From Acidobacteriota bacterium (GTDB lineage: Bacteria; Acidobacteriota; Vicinamibacteria; Fen-336): DNA of 64,000 bases. Position 1 is the first letter of the stretch; every line of letters starts with the position of its first letter. Below the pieces are notes generated by a model. It was given only the letters and a program-made list of their open reading frames with translations. It was not told the origin of the DNA and made no database searches. Below, piece after piece: positions 14,682 to 23,361 of the stretch. The translations under genes were made by a program, and so were the position numbers. The stretch spans positions 1 through 64,000 of the forward strand of contig WYBL01000049.1 of NCBI GenBank assembly GCA_011526565.1. The letters are read 5' to 3'.

Positions 14682-16594
14682 CCGATCCCCAGCCGCTTCA
14701 TCTTCAGGGCCAGGCCGTTGCGGGTGATGCCGAGGTGGCGGGCGACCTTGGACTTGTTGCCCTCGAAGAGGGCGAGGGCGTCGAGGATCGCGCGGCGCTC
14801 GAGGGCGTCGACCTGGGCGGCGAGGTCGCCGCTCGGTGCCGGGTGGGGCCAGGGGGCCGAACCAAGCGCGGACACCGGTTGGGGGCGCGGGGTCGGGATG
14901 CGGATCGGCTCAGCGCTCGGGGTCGTCGGGCCGCCAGCGAGCGACGAGCCGCCGGGTTCCGTCGACAGGCCGGCCGTCGTCGTCGTCGCGTTGGAACCGC
15001 GCAGGGTGGACTCGAACTCGGCTGAGCCGAGGACGCCGCCGTTGGGGCAGAGGAGGACCGCGCGCTCGATCGTGGTCTTGAGCTCGCGGATGTTGCCGGG
15101 CCAGTCGTGGGCCATCAGCAGGTCGAGGGCCTTGCTGGAGATGCCGGCGACATCCTTGTGGTAGGCCTGGGCCGCGCGGGCGGCGAAGGATCCGGCGAGT
15201 TCGGGGATGTCCTCGCGGCGGTCGCGGAGCGGGGGGATCTCGAACTCGAGGCCGCGCAGGCGGTAGTAGAGGTCGGGGCGGAACTGGCCCTGGCGGACGA
15301 GGGCGGGCAGGTCGCGGTTGGTGGAGCTGATCACGCGGACGTGGATCTGCTCGGGCTGGTGGCCGCCGACGGGCCACACCTCGCGCTCCTCGAGGGCGCG
15401 CAGCAGCTTGGCCTGCAGCGAGCCGGGCATGTCGCCGATCTCGTCGAGGAACACGCAGCCGCCCTGGGCGCGCACCAGCAGGCCTGGGCGCGGGTCGACG
15501 CCGGTGGCGACGCGGGCCTTGACGCCGAACAGCTCGGCCTCGAGCAGCTCGCCGGGGATCGCCGCGCAGTTGATCGGCACGAACGGGCCCGTGGACGACG
15601 GGCCGGAGGCGTGCACGATCTCGGCCAGGTACTCCTTGCCGGTGCCGGTCTCGCCGAGCAGCAGCACGTCGAGGTCGCTCGTCACCGTCGCCCGCAGGCT
15701 GGCGAACAGCCGCGTCATCGCCGGCGAACCGGCGCGCACGAAGGCGGGCGGGTAGACGAGCGGGTCGGCCGAGTGCCCGTTGCTTTCGCTCGCGCGGGCA
15801 TGGCCGCGGGCCAGCGTCGCCAGCAGGAAGTCGAGGAACTCCTCGGCCCACGCCTCGAGCGTGGCGCGCGCGCCGTCCTGCACCAGGGCGACCGCGAGGT
15901 CGCCCGCGGCGCGGCGGCCCGCACGCACGAACAGCGTCGCGGGGCCGGGCAGCTCGAGCACGCGGGTTTCCTGGTCCGCGAGCCCCGCCGTGGCCTCGCC
16001 GGCGAGGTCGAGCAGGCGCGCGGGAGCGGGCAGCCCCTGCACGCGGCCGGTGCGGGCGCGGCCCGCGCTGCGGTCGACGAAGAAGAGGTGACGGGCCTCG
16101 AGCGCCTCGGCGATCCGCTCCAGCACCCGGTTGTCGAGCCCACGTTCGGGCGTCGCGCGGTTGGCGGCGATCTCGCGCACGAGCTGCAGGAGCGCGCCGG
16201 GCGCGCCGTCGAAGGTGTTGGCGATCTCGCCGTCGGACGTGGTCGTGTCGCGTGCCGGCGCCACGCTCTTCCTCCGCGGCAGCGCCACCGAGACGACCGA
16301 GTCGGCACTGTCGACCTCGTCGAGCAGCACCTCCGCGCGTCCGAGGAACACGCGCTCGCCCGGGCGCAGCACGACGCTCGCGACCCGCTCGCCGCCCTGG
16401 ATCAGGCCGTTCTTCGAGCCCAGGTCGCGGATGCGCACGCCGCCGGGAAACGGCTCCAGCACGGCGTGGCGGCGGGACACCCCGGGCACCGAGACCTGCA
16501 CCTCGTTGGAGGCATCGGCGCCGATGTGCACCGGGTGGGCAGGGGCGTCGACCTGCTGCACCCACGTGTTGTGGCGGATCGTCAGTCGAAGCAT
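14678..16594 (-). CDS. FHA-GAF-type sigma-54-dependent transcriptional activator with degenerate GAFTGA loop
   Basis: 638 residues from ATG 16594; an upstream in-frame start at 16639 adds no domain. The order is FHA (about 20-95, SRRHAVLEP, DLGSKNG), a GAF-like region (about 130-265), AAA+ (about 285-515) and a Fis-type helix-turn-helix (about 600-638, NKSKVARHLGITRNGLALKMKRLGI). Walker A is GETGTGK (314-320) and Walker B CVFLDEIGD. The loop that contacts sigma-54, normally GAFTGA, reads about KARVATGV (359-366). Only the TG survives, so activation through sigma-54 may be altered or lost. The FHA domain would couple gene control to the nearby kinases. The gene diverges from a possible sigma-54-type promoter. 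Confidence 0.9.
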   Translation of the reverse strand: MLRLTIRHNTWVQQVDAPAHPVHIGADASNEVQVSVPGVSRRHAVLEPFPGGVRIRDLGSKNGLIQGGERVASVVLRPGERVFLGRAEVLLDEVDSADSVVSVALPRRKSVAPARDTTTSDGEIANTFDGAPGALLQLVREIAANRATPERGLDNRVLERIAEALEARHLFFVDRSAGRARTGRVQGLPAPARLLDLAGEATAGLADQETRVLELPGPATLFVRAGRRAAGDLAVALVQDGARATLEAWAEEFLDFLLATLARGHARASESNGHSADPLVYPPAFVRAGSPAMTRLFASLRATVTSDLDVLLLGETGTGKEYLAEIVHASGPSSTGPFVPINCAAIPGELLEAELFGVKARVATGVDPRPGLLVRAQGGCVFLDEIGDMPGSLQAKLLRALEEREVWPVGGHQPEQIHVRVISSTNRDLPALVRQGQFRPDLYYRLRGLEFEIPPLRDRREDIPELAGSFAARAAQAYHKDVAGISSKALDLLMAHDWPGNIRELKTTIERAVLLCPNGGVLGSAEFESTLRGSNATTTTAGLSTEPGGSSLAGGPTTPSAEPIRIPTPRPQPVSALGSAPWPHPAPSGDLAAQVDALERRAILDALALFEGNKSKVARHLGITRNGLALKMKRLGIG

Positions 16595-16633
16595 CGCGAG
16601 TGACCCCTGGGTGAGCGGCGATCTCCCTGCAAT

Positions 16634-16648
16634 GCCCACTGAGTGGGC
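16634..16648. promoter_or_regulatory. Palindrome upstream of the sigma-54 activator gene
   Basis: GCCCACT-G-AGTGGGC is a perfect inverted repeat with one central base, 40-54 bases upstream of the activator start. A related half-site, TCAGTGAATGGGCG, lies at about 16658-16671. An autoregulatory binding site for the activator is a reasonable guess. Confidence 0.3.
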
Positions 16649-16798
16649 GTCGCCTGGTCAGTGAATGGGCGTTCGAAGCCCGCCCGGGTCGTGGGTGGGG
16701 CCGGCATCGAGGTTGCTGCGAATCCTTGGGACTCCAACAAAGATGCCCACTTCGAGAGCAGATTCGGCTCCTCGTGTCGGGGTGACATGCTTCGTAGC

Positions 16799-16815
16799 TT
16801 GGCGAAGATCATGCC
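16799..16815 (+). promoter_or_regulatory. Possible sigma-54 (-24/-12) promoter
   Basis: TTGGCGA at 16799-16805 and ATGCC at 16811-16815 give the required GG-N10-GC spacing (GG 16801-16802, GC 16813-16814). The match to TTGGCAC/TTGCA is partial. It points to the gene starting at 16871 and sits directly beside the FHA-type activator gene, which adds some support. Confidence 0.35.
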
Positions 16816-16870
16816 ACCTTGGCGCCCGGGGCGAAGTCGCTGAGCGGCCCGAGCGGCCAGGAGCGCCGCG

Positions 16871-17452
16871 ATGACGGCCGGCACCCTCGTGCGGGCCGGC
16901 CTGGCGGCGGTGGCGCTGGGGGCCGCGGTGGCCGCGGCGACCGGGGTGGGCCGCGCTCCCACGGCAGCGCCCGCGCGACTGCTCTCGGCGCCCGCGCCCG
17001 CGCCTCCGCTGGCGTTCGACCTCTCGCGCTGGGTCGGCAAGGGACTGGGGGCGATGCAGCGCGACCCCGTGCTGGGCGCGCGCATTCGCGCCGCGCTGGG
17101 CGATCGCCTCGGCGACCTGGACACGTACCTGCCCGACCTCGCCCACATGCGAGCGGAGAAGGGCCCCGCCGGGCTGCTGGTGCTCGCCGGCGGCCTCGAC
17201 GCCGACCGCAACGGCTTCCTGTTCGTCTCGCCCGAGGGCCACGCGACGTTCGCCTTCTACCACCGCGAGGGCGACCGCGCCCGGGTCCGGCTGTTCAGCT
17301 CCGACCCGCGCTACGTCAGCCGCGTCGCGCCGCTGCTGCCGGAGGTCACCTCGTGGTTCGCGGGCGGCGCCCCCGTCAGCGTGGCGCTGCAGAGCCCGTG
17401 GGAGATGCCCGAAGGCGGCGCGCTGCCCGCCTTCCTCGCCGCCGCCCGCTGA
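16871..17452 (+). CDS. Hypothetical exported or membrane-anchored protein
   Basis: 193 residues with an N-terminal hydrophobic segment (LVRAGLAAVALGAAVAAATGV) that could be a signal peptide or anchor, and no recognised domain. The remainder is predicted alpha/beta: WVGKGLGAMQRDPVLGARIRAALGDRLGDLDTYLPDLAHM, GLLVLAGGLDADRNGFLFVSPEGHATFAFYHREG. The GFLFVSPEGHATFAFYHR stretch looks like antiparallel strands. AGGAG at 16859-16863 gives a good ribosome-binding site. Downstream it converges with the methyltransferase gene with three bases between stops. The upstream spacer holds a possible sigma-54 promoter, so it may be a target of the neighbouring activator. Confidence 0.7.
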   Translation: MTAGTLVRAGLAAVALGAAVAAATGVGRAPTAAPARLLSAPAPAPPLAFDLSRWVGKGLGAMQRDPVLGARIRAALGDRLGDLDTYLPDLAHMRAEKGPAGLLVLAGGLDADRNGFLFVSPEGHATFAFYHREGDRARVRLFSSDPRYVSRVAPLLPEVTSWFAGGAPVSVALQSPWEMPEGGALPAFLAAAR

Positions 17453-17455
17453 GAG

Positions 17456-18139
17456 CTACCCCGGGCTCTCGCCCTCCTGGCCGCCGCTACCGGCTCGCCC
17501 TTCGGTTCCCGCGGGCGCCTCGAGGAGGAAGAGCTGATTGAAGACGAGGTGCTGCCGGACGAGCCGCGCGAGCACCGACGGCACCCGCCCGTCGGTGACG
17601 TCCACGCGGCCGACGAGGGCGAACCGCTTGCCCTCGTGGCGGGCCACCTGCCGCGAGACGAAGGTCTCGTTCTGGCCGTAGTAGGTCACCCAGCGGTGGC
17701 GGTCGACCCCGTCGTCGACGAGGAAGTTGTACTGCTTCGACATCCGGCCGCGGATCAGCCCCCGGATGTAGCGCCAGTGCTGCGTGTTCGGCAGGCTGAC
17801 CAGGACGTGGCGGCGTCCGACCCGCAGCAGCTCGGAGAAGAGTCGCACCTTGTTCTCGACGTGCTCGAGAACGTCGTTGCAGACGACGACGTCGAACGAA
17901 TCGTCGGGGAACGCGAGGCCCTGCTCCAGGTCGTGTCGCACGAAGCGGACGCCGTCTTCCGTCCGGTTGTGGTAGTCGAGCGCCACCAGTTCCCGGGCGC
18001 CGCTCGCCCTGCCCAGGGCCCGCAGCAGGGCGCCGTCGCGGGAACCGCAGTCCAGGATCCGGCTCTCCGCCGTGGCCCGGCCCGCCAGCAGCGCCAACGA
18101 GGCAGCCTCGCGCGGGCAGTGGAGGAGCGCCGGCCTCAC
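17456..18139 (-). CDS. SAM-dependent methyltransferase, last gene of the pseudaminate/glycan operon
   Basis: A class I methyltransferase of 227 residues: motif I is ILDCGSRDGALLRALG, the acidic strand is ELVALDYHN, then FDVVVCNDVLEHVENK and a later HVLVSLPNTQHW. The family methylates small molecules and sugars. The best guess is methylation of a glycan or nonulosonic acid, given the operon. The GTG start overlaps the ABC transporter TGA as GTGA, showing translational coupling. I use this GTG because the ORF upstream of it is inside the transporter in another frame. The C-terminal part (RWVTYYGQNETFVSRQVARHEG) resembles methyltransferase family 11 proteins found in O-antigen loci. Confidence 0.8.
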   Translation of the reverse strand: MRPALLHCPREAASLALLAGRATAESRILDCGSRDGALLRALGRASGARELVALDYHNRTEDGVRFVRHDLEQGLAFPDDSFDVVVCNDVLEHVENKVRLFSELLRVGRRHVLVSLPNTQHWRYIRGLIRGRMSKQYNFLVDDGVDRHRWVTYYGQNETFVSRQVARHEGKRFALVGRVDVTDGRVPSVLARLVRQHLVFNQLFLLEAPAGTEGRAGSGGQEGESPG

Positions 18140-19992
18140 ACGCCGTCTCCAGGGTCGGCGTCCGGCTCGGGCTGGCGCAGGCTCGCCCGCCCCTTCTTCA
18201 GGAGCTGCGAGAACGCCCCGTCCGCGGCAGCGAGTTCCTCGAACCGTCCCTGCTGGGTGACGCGGCCACCCTCCATCACGTAAATGCGGTCGAAGCCCTT
18301 GAGGTTGGCCACGCGGTGGGTGACCACGAGCAGCACGTGCTCGGCGCGCCGTTCCTCGAGGTGGAGGAAGATGCGCCGCTCGGTGCCGGGGTCGAGCGCG
18401 CTGGTCGCTTCGTCGAACAGCAGGACCGGCGGGCGCCGCGCGATCGTCTGGGCGATCAGCAGCCGCTGGCGCTGGCCTCCCGACAGGCGCACGCCCCGCT
18501 CGCCAACCTTCGTGCTCCAGCCTTTCGGTAGCGTCGCCAGGAACGGCGTGACCTCCGCGTCGCGCGCCGCGGCCTCGAGATCCGCCTCCGGCAGGTCGCG
18601 GCCGCCGGCGACCAGGTCGCGGACCGTGGCGTTGAACAGGTGGACGTCCTGAGACACGATGCCGACGGCGTCGCGCACCGCGGAAAGCGACAGCTCGGAC
18701 ACCGCCTGGCCGTCGAGGGTGACGCGCCCGGCCCACGGTTCGTACATGCCGAGCGCCAGGTGCAACAGGCTGGTCTTTCCGGACCCCGACGGACCGACGA
18801 CTGCGACCATCTCCCCGCGCCGGGCGACGACGTCGACGCCGTCGAGGACGAGGCGATCGGCCGCGTACCCGAAGCGCACGCCGGAGAAGCGCAGTTCCTC
18901 CACCCGCGGCGAAGCGAGTGGCGGCTGCCGCACCCGCTCGCTGTCCGCGTCGGGCAGCGGCAGCCAGCCGGCGACGGCGTCGAGCGCCGGGCCGACGGCC
19001 AGGAGTTGGTTGAGCGCCGTGGAGAGCGCCTCGACGGCGGGCAGCGCGCGCCACAGCACGAAGAAGTAGGCCACCATCTCGCCGAGCGGCGCCAGGTCGG
19101 TGACGCGGCCCAGCAGCAGCACGACGACGATCATCGCGAGTGCCAGGCTCTGGACCATGACCGGCTCCCAGAGGGTCAGCACTGCCGCGCTGCGGGCCGC
19201 GGCCTCCGAGGCGGCCGAGTCGGCCGCGACCCGCGACTGCCACTCCCGGCTGCGGTTCGTGAGCTTGATCGCACGGATGCCCAGCAGGATCTCGTTGAGG
19301 CGGTTGTTCAGCCTGAGCGTGGCCTGCAGGTTGCGCTCGGCCGCCCGGCGCAGCGCGCGCGTCTGGAGCAGCTTCAGAGGGAACGCCGCTACCACCGCCG
19401 CGGCGACGATCAGCGTCAGCCGGGGCGACACCGACCACAGGAGCACGACGAGCGCCGTGCTCGAGATCACGCCGGTGGCGAGGTCTGCCAGCGCCCGCGA
19501 GCCGGCGATGACCTTGCCGGCCTCGGTCATCACGACGTGGCGCGGCACACCACCCTTCATCCGGTCCAGGAAGGGGAACGAGGCGCCGAGCAGCGAGCCG
19601 ACCAGCTCGGTGCGCAGGTGATTCACGATGCGCGCGGAGGCGTGGTAGGACATCGAGCGCGCGGTCGCCAGCAGCAGGCCGCGGCAGATCATCGCTCCGG
19701 CCACACCGACCAGGCCGTACAGCAGCGCCGCCTCGCGGTCGACCGAAGCCAGCCGGTTGGAGAGCCCCTCCAGCGGTCCGCGCAGGCCGCTGCCCGAAGC
19801 CACGGCGACCAGTGGCGCCCCGATCAGCGGGACGAGAGCGTCGGCCGCGCCGACGAGCAGCGAGAGACCGCAGGCGGCGAACAGCAGCTTCCGGTGCGGG
19901 CCCGCGAAGCGCACCACGAGGCCAGCCGTGCGCGCGACCCGCCGCACGCGCCGCGCGGCCGTCGCCAGCAGGCCGGGAGCGGGCTCGCTCAC
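18136..19992 (-). CDS. ABC exporter (MsbA/PglK-like half-transporter), candidate glycan flippase
   Basis: 618 residues: an N-terminal transmembrane domain (about 40-330, type I exporter arrangement) fused to a nucleotide-binding domain. Walker A GPSGSGKT, Q-loop SQDVHLFN, signature LSGGQRQRL, Walker B VLLFDEAT and H-loop VTHR are all intact. Half-transporters of this kind work as dimers. In glycan loci they flip lipid-linked oligosaccharides (PglK/WlaB) or export polysaccharide, and the surroundings favour that. The GTG start overlaps the TGA of the previous gene, and the stop overlaps the methyltransferase start. Substrate identity cannot be read from the sequence. Confidence 0.88.
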   Translation of the reverse strand: MSEPAPGLLATAARRVRRVARTAGLVVRFAGPHRKLLFAACGLSLLVGAADALVPLIGAPLVAVASGSGLRGPLEGLSNRLASVDREAALLYGLVGVAGAMICRGLLLATARSMSYHASARIVNHLRTELVGSLLGASFPFLDRMKGGVPRHVVMTEAGKVIAGSRALADLATGVISSTALVVLLWSVSPRLTLIVAAAVVAAFPLKLLQTRALRRAAERNLQATLRLNNRLNEILLGIRAIKLTNRSREWQSRVAADSAASEAAARSAAVLTLWEPVMVQSLALAMIVVVLLLGRVTDLAPLGEMVAYFFVLWRALPAVEALSTALNQLLAVGPALDAVAGWLPLPDADSERVRQPPLASPRVEELRFSGVRFGYAADRLVLDGVDVVARRGEMVAVVGPSGSGKTSLLHLALGMYEPWAGRVTLDGQAVSELSLSAVRDAVGIVSQDVHLFNATVRDLVAGGRDLPEADLEAAARDAEVTPFLATLPKGWSTKVGERGVRLSGGQRQRLLIAQTIARRPPVLLFDEATSALDPGTERRIFLHLEERRAEHVLLVVTHRVANLKGFDRIYVMEGGRVTQQGRFEELAAADGAFSQLLKKGRASLRQPEPDADPGDGV

Positions 19993-21641
19993 GCGTCCGC
20001 TCCGCGCAGGCCGGCCGCCAGGCGCGCGACCCCCGGGTCACCCGACGCGAGGAAGGCCTCGACGGCGGCGCGCTGCCAGGCCATCGGACCGGTCGCGCCG
20101 CCCTCGGGGGCGAGCTGCGGCAGCGGCACGAACGTCCGCTCCGGGATGTAGCGCAGCAGCAGCGCCGCGCGCTCGGCGAGCGGGCCCGGGGCGGCCCAGG
20201 CGCCGATCTGCCGCAGGCGCGCGTGGTAGTCGTCGCGGTCGCGCGGCTCGGGCAGGCCCATCGCGCGGCGGTAGTAGGTCTCGGTGCCGCACACCAGCGC
20301 GGGACGGTCGAACAGCGCCATCTCGAGCGCCACCGAGCTGCGCCACACGAGGCCGGCGTCGACGTGGTCGAACAGCTCGAAGGCGTTGAACCACAGCGGG
20401 TCCAGCCACACGACGTTGTCGGCCTCGGCGCGCGCCGCGCGCAGGTCGCGCAGCAGCTCGAGCGGGCGGCGGTTGGCCTTGTAGCGGCCCTCCGCCACGT
20501 GGGGCTTGACCAGCACCAGCGCGTCGCCGCCGGAGAGCGCGTCGAGCGTGTCGTTCAGCCAGTCGGCCATGTCGGCGTGGGCGAGGCCGCGGTCGTGGAG
20601 CCCGCCGAGGTCGAAGGCGAGGTGTCCGTAGAGGACGACGACCGGGCGCCCGCTCGCACGCCAGTCGCGGACCCGCCGCAGCAGCGCTTCCGCTTCCGGC
20701 GCCCGGGCGCGTGTCGCGGTGCGGTTCTGGCCCGCGACGCGACGCGCGTCGACCAGGGCGGCCGCGCCGTCAGGGCGGCCGGCGAGCCAGGCCTCGAAGT
20801 GGACCGCGGGCACGTCGAGGCGGGAGTCGGCGTCGTGGCGCGTCAGATCGAGCAGCGCGTACTCGGTCGCGGCGCCGGCGCCGACCTGGAAGTAGTGGGA
20901 GTAGGCCGGCCCGAGATCGACGAAGCGCATGCCGCTGCGGGCGCCGCGCTGGCGCACGAAGAGGTTGTAGACGCCGCCGGGGACGTAGTTGAGCTCGGCG
21001 CTGGTCACCGTCACGCGGCGCCCGCGCTGCGCGAGCTCCTCGAGCGCCAGGCACTGGCCGAGCGCCGCGTCGACGCTCGGCAGCAGCTCCTGCGCGGCCG
21101 CTGCGACCGCCGCGTCGCGGAAGTCGATGCGGTAGCGGCGGAACTGGCGGCGCAGCGCGTTGAGGATGGCGGGGTGGAACTCGACCCCTTCGGCGCGAGC
21201 GACGCCGCCGGGCAGGTCGAGCTCCCAGGCGTGAAGCCGTCGCGGAGGGCCCTCGGCGCGGTCGTAGCGGCGGGAGGACCGGCGCACGAGCGCGCCCTCG
21301 ACGCGGCGCAGCGCCGGGTCCGCCAGCGAGCCGGCAGGCCCGCCGGCGAGCAGCCACAGCGGCAGCGCTCCGGCGCGGGCCAGCTCGCGGCCGCACAGCG
21401 CGTGCACGCCGCGGGTGCGGGCGAAGCCGGAGTCGCACAGCGCCACCACGTCGCGCGCCGCCTCGTCGCGGGCCACGCCTTCCAGCAGCCGCCGCGCGCC
21501 GCTCTCGAAGCGGTGCTGGGCCTGCGCCCGTCGCCACGACCCGAGCGCGGCGCGCGAGCGGCGCAGTGCCACCCGCGCGACGTGGTCCGGGCTGCGCAGG
21601 AGGCGCCCGATGCGGCCGAGCGGCGTCTCCGCCGGTGTCAT
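19989..21641 (-). CDS. Capsule-polysaccharide-type transferase (GT-B-like), surface glycan synthesis
   Basis: 550 residues from ATG 21641, two bases after the deacetylase stop. The N-terminal half is Arg/Ala-rich without recognised motifs. The C-terminal half has the pattern of capsule or surface carbohydrate transferases: VVLYGHLAFD, DALVLVKPHVAEGRYK, VVWLDPLWFNAFELFDHVDAGLVWRSSVALEMALFDRPALVCG and the YY-RRAMGLPEP region. It resembles the KpsS/KpsC and CDP-glycerol-type families by pattern, not by a definite family call. It may transfer the nonulosonic acid made by this operon or another sugar. Confidence 0.65.
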   Translation of the reverse strand: MTPAETPLGRIGRLLRSPDHVARVALRRSRAALGSWRRAQAQHRFESGARRLLEGVARDEAARDVVALCDSGFARTRGVHALCGRELARAGALPLWLLAGGPAGSLADPALRRVEGALVRRSSRRYDRAEGPPRRLHAWELDLPGGVARAEGVEFHPAILNALRRQFRRYRIDFRDAAVAAAAQELLPSVDAALGQCLALEELAQRGRRVTVTSAELNYVPGGVYNLFVRQRGARSGMRFVDLGPAYSHYFQVGAGAATEYALLDLTRHDADSRLDVPAVHFEAWLAGRPDGAAALVDARRVAGQNRTATRARAPEAEALLRRVRDWRASGRPVVVLYGHLAFDLGGLHDRGLAHADMADWLNDTLDALSGGDALVLVKPHVAEGRYKANRRPLELLRDLRAARAEADNVVWLDPLWFNAFELFDHVDAGLVWRSSVALEMALFDRPALVCGTETYYRRAMGLPEPRDRDDYHARLRQIGAWAAPGPLAERAALLLRYIPERTFVPLPQLAPEGGATGPMAWQRAAVEAFLASGDPGVARLAAGLRGADA

Positions 21642-21643
21642 CG

Positions 21644-22321
21644 CTAGCGCCAGGTGGAGCGCAGGGTGACGAAGGCCTCGGCGGCGGCGAAGCCGGCCGT
21701 GGCGCCGCGCAGCCCTGCGAGGTGGCGCACGGCCTCGGGCGAGCGCGGGTGGGGGAACGGGCGCAGCTCGCCGGCGTAGCAGGCGAGGGCGCCGAGCTTG
21801 GAGCCGAGCGTCGACTCGACGTCGACGAAGTGGTTGGGCAGGAACGGCGCGGTCAGCGAAGGCGGCGCCCACTCCGTCGACGAGAGCGTCTCCCAGGCGT
21901 GGATCGCGCGCACGCCGGCGCCCGGCAACGGGCGGCAGGCGGTGAGCACCGCGCGGGCGGTGACCTGGTGGTCGACGTTGAGGTCGCCGGGATGGTGGGT
22001 GTACACGATCTCGGGCCGGCTCTCCGCGATCGCGGCCTCGATCCGCTTGACGACGTCGAGCAGCGGGACCGAGTCCATCGCGTTGTCGGGGAAGTCGAGG
22101 AACGTCGGCGGCCGGGCCCCGAGCCGGCGCGCGGCCTCGCGCGCGTCGTCCTTCAGCTTCAGGAGCTGCGTGACCTCGTCGGCGGTGCGCTCGCGCGAGA
22201 GCAGCCCCTGGGCGCAGATCACGATCTCGACGCTGTGGCCCTCGCGCGCGTGGCGGGCCAGGGTGGCACCCGCGCCCAGCACCTCGTCGTCGGGGTGGGC
22301 GGCGACCGCGAGCACCTTCAC
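21644..22321 (-). CDS. PIG-L/LmbE-family N-acetylsugar deacetylase
   Basis: 225 residues. The zinc-binding AHPDDE motif stands at residues 8-13, followed by GAGATLARHAREGHSVEIVICAQG, and a later THHPGDLNVDHQVTARAV supplies the other His/Asp ligands. The family removes N-acetyl groups from sugars such as GlcNAc conjugates. Between a NeuB paralog and a transferase, the probable substrate is an acetamido group of a nonulosonic acid or its precursor, leaving a free amine for other acylation. The GTG start overlaps the NeuB TGA. Confidence 0.88.
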   Translation of the reverse strand: MKVLAVAAHPDDEVLGAGATLARHAREGHSVEIVICAQGLLSRERTADEVTQLLKLKDDAREAARRLGARPPTFLDFPDNAMDSVPLLDVVKRIEAAIAESRPEIVYTHHPGDLNVDHQVTARAVLTACRPLPGAGVRAIHAWETLSSTEWAPPSLTAPFLPNHFVDVESTLGSKLGALACYAGELRPFPHPRSPEAVRHLAGLRGATAGFAAAEAFVTLRSTWR

Positions 22322-23361
22322 GCCAGGTCCCCCTCGCCGATCAGCGTGTCGGGCGCCAGGTCGCGGGCGGCGCGCCGGCCCCACAGCTCCGGCAGCCGCG
22401 CCGCTCCGAGGCCGGTGCCGGGCCGCTTGCCGCCCAGGTTCTCGGGCGTGAACGCCTCGCCGGCCTGGACGGCAACGAGCGTGCAGGCGCTGCGGTAGTA
22501 CAGCTTCGACTGCGCGAGGTCGTTGCGGGTCGGCACGATCTCGGCGCGGCCGAGCGCGCGCTCGACGTGGCGCACGCGCGCCGCCCACTCGCGCAGCTCG
22601 CCGGGCTCCAGCGACTCGTCGGCGTGGAACGCCTTCTCGCTGCGCGACAGGATCAGCCGCTTCTCGACGTGGTGCGCGCCGAGCGCCAGCGCCGCGAAGT
22701 CGAGGTCGTGGTCGCGGCCCGGCGCGGACCAGCCCGCGGGCCACGGCCAGCGCGCCCGCAGCGCCTGGATCGCGCGCAGGTTGTACTCCGTGTCCTCGCT
22801 CGTGTGGAAGTCGTGCAGGAACAGCACGGCGCTGCCGCCCGCCGCGCGGTACCAGGCGACCACGTCCTCGGCCTCCTGCAGCGTGGTCGGCCCGAGGTCG
22901 ACGAACATCGGCTTGCCGCTGCGGCCGATCTTCTCGATCAGCGGGCGATAGGTGCCGTCCCAGGCGCCGATCTTGTGGCACGGCGCGCCGAGCCGGTCGA
23001 GCAGGTCGACGCCGTCGAGGAAGTCCACGGTCGCGTAGAAGGCGAGGCCGCGCTCGCGGCAGGCGGCGGCGATCGCCGCCCACTGGTCCTCGCGGAACGA
23101 CAGCCGCTCGAACATCTCCTTCATGTTGGCGACGTGGGTCTCGCCGCCCGCGCGGTACGTGTAGGTCACGCCCGGGTCGGAGAGCTGGCCGGGGTCGATC
23201 AACTGGAACTTGCACGCGTCCATGCCGGCGTCCGCGGCGGCGGCGACCAGGCGCAGTGCCTTGTCGAGGTCGCCCAGGCAGGTGGTGCCGACCTCGGCCG
23301 CCAGGAAGCAGGGCTGGCCTGGCCCCAGGGTGCGCTCTCCGATCCGGACGTGCTCGCTCAT
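22318..23361 (-). CDS. Divergent NeuB-family nonulosonate-synthase paralog with altered active-site residues
   Basis: 347 residues: a NeuB TIM barrel (about 12-265) and a C-terminal SAF/antifreeze-like domain (ENLGGKRPGTGLGAARLPELWGRRAARDL). The fold is clear (CFLAAEVG, DACKFQLIDP, HKIGAWDGTYRPLIEKIG). Motifs normal in NeuB/PseI/LegI are changed: NHNG is TTCLG, S-S/T-GM is DLGPT, SDHS/T is RDHD, and the EKH metal-ligand His is Arg (VEKRL). Either the substrate or reaction is different, or the enzyme is inactive. No separate CMP-transferase is paired with it. Its ATG overlaps the WbqC stop (ATGA) and its stop overlaps the deacetylase start. Confidence 0.82.
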   Translation of the reverse strand: MSEHVRIGERTLGPGQPCFLAAEVGTTCLGDLDKALRLVAAAADAGMDACKFQLIDPGQLSDPGVTYTYRAGGETHVANMKEMFERLSFREDQWAAIAAACRERGLAFYATVDFLDGVDLLDRLGAPCHKIGAWDGTYRPLIEKIGRSGKPMFVDLGPTTLQEAEDVVAWYRAAGGSAVLFLHDFHTSEDTEYNLRAIQALRARWPWPAGWSAPGRDHDLDFAALALGAHHVEKRLILSRSEKAFHADESLEPGELREWAARVRHVERALGRAEIVPTRNDLAQSKLYYRSACTLVAVQAGEAFTPENLGGKRPGTGLGAARLPELWGRRAARDLAPDTLIGEGDLA

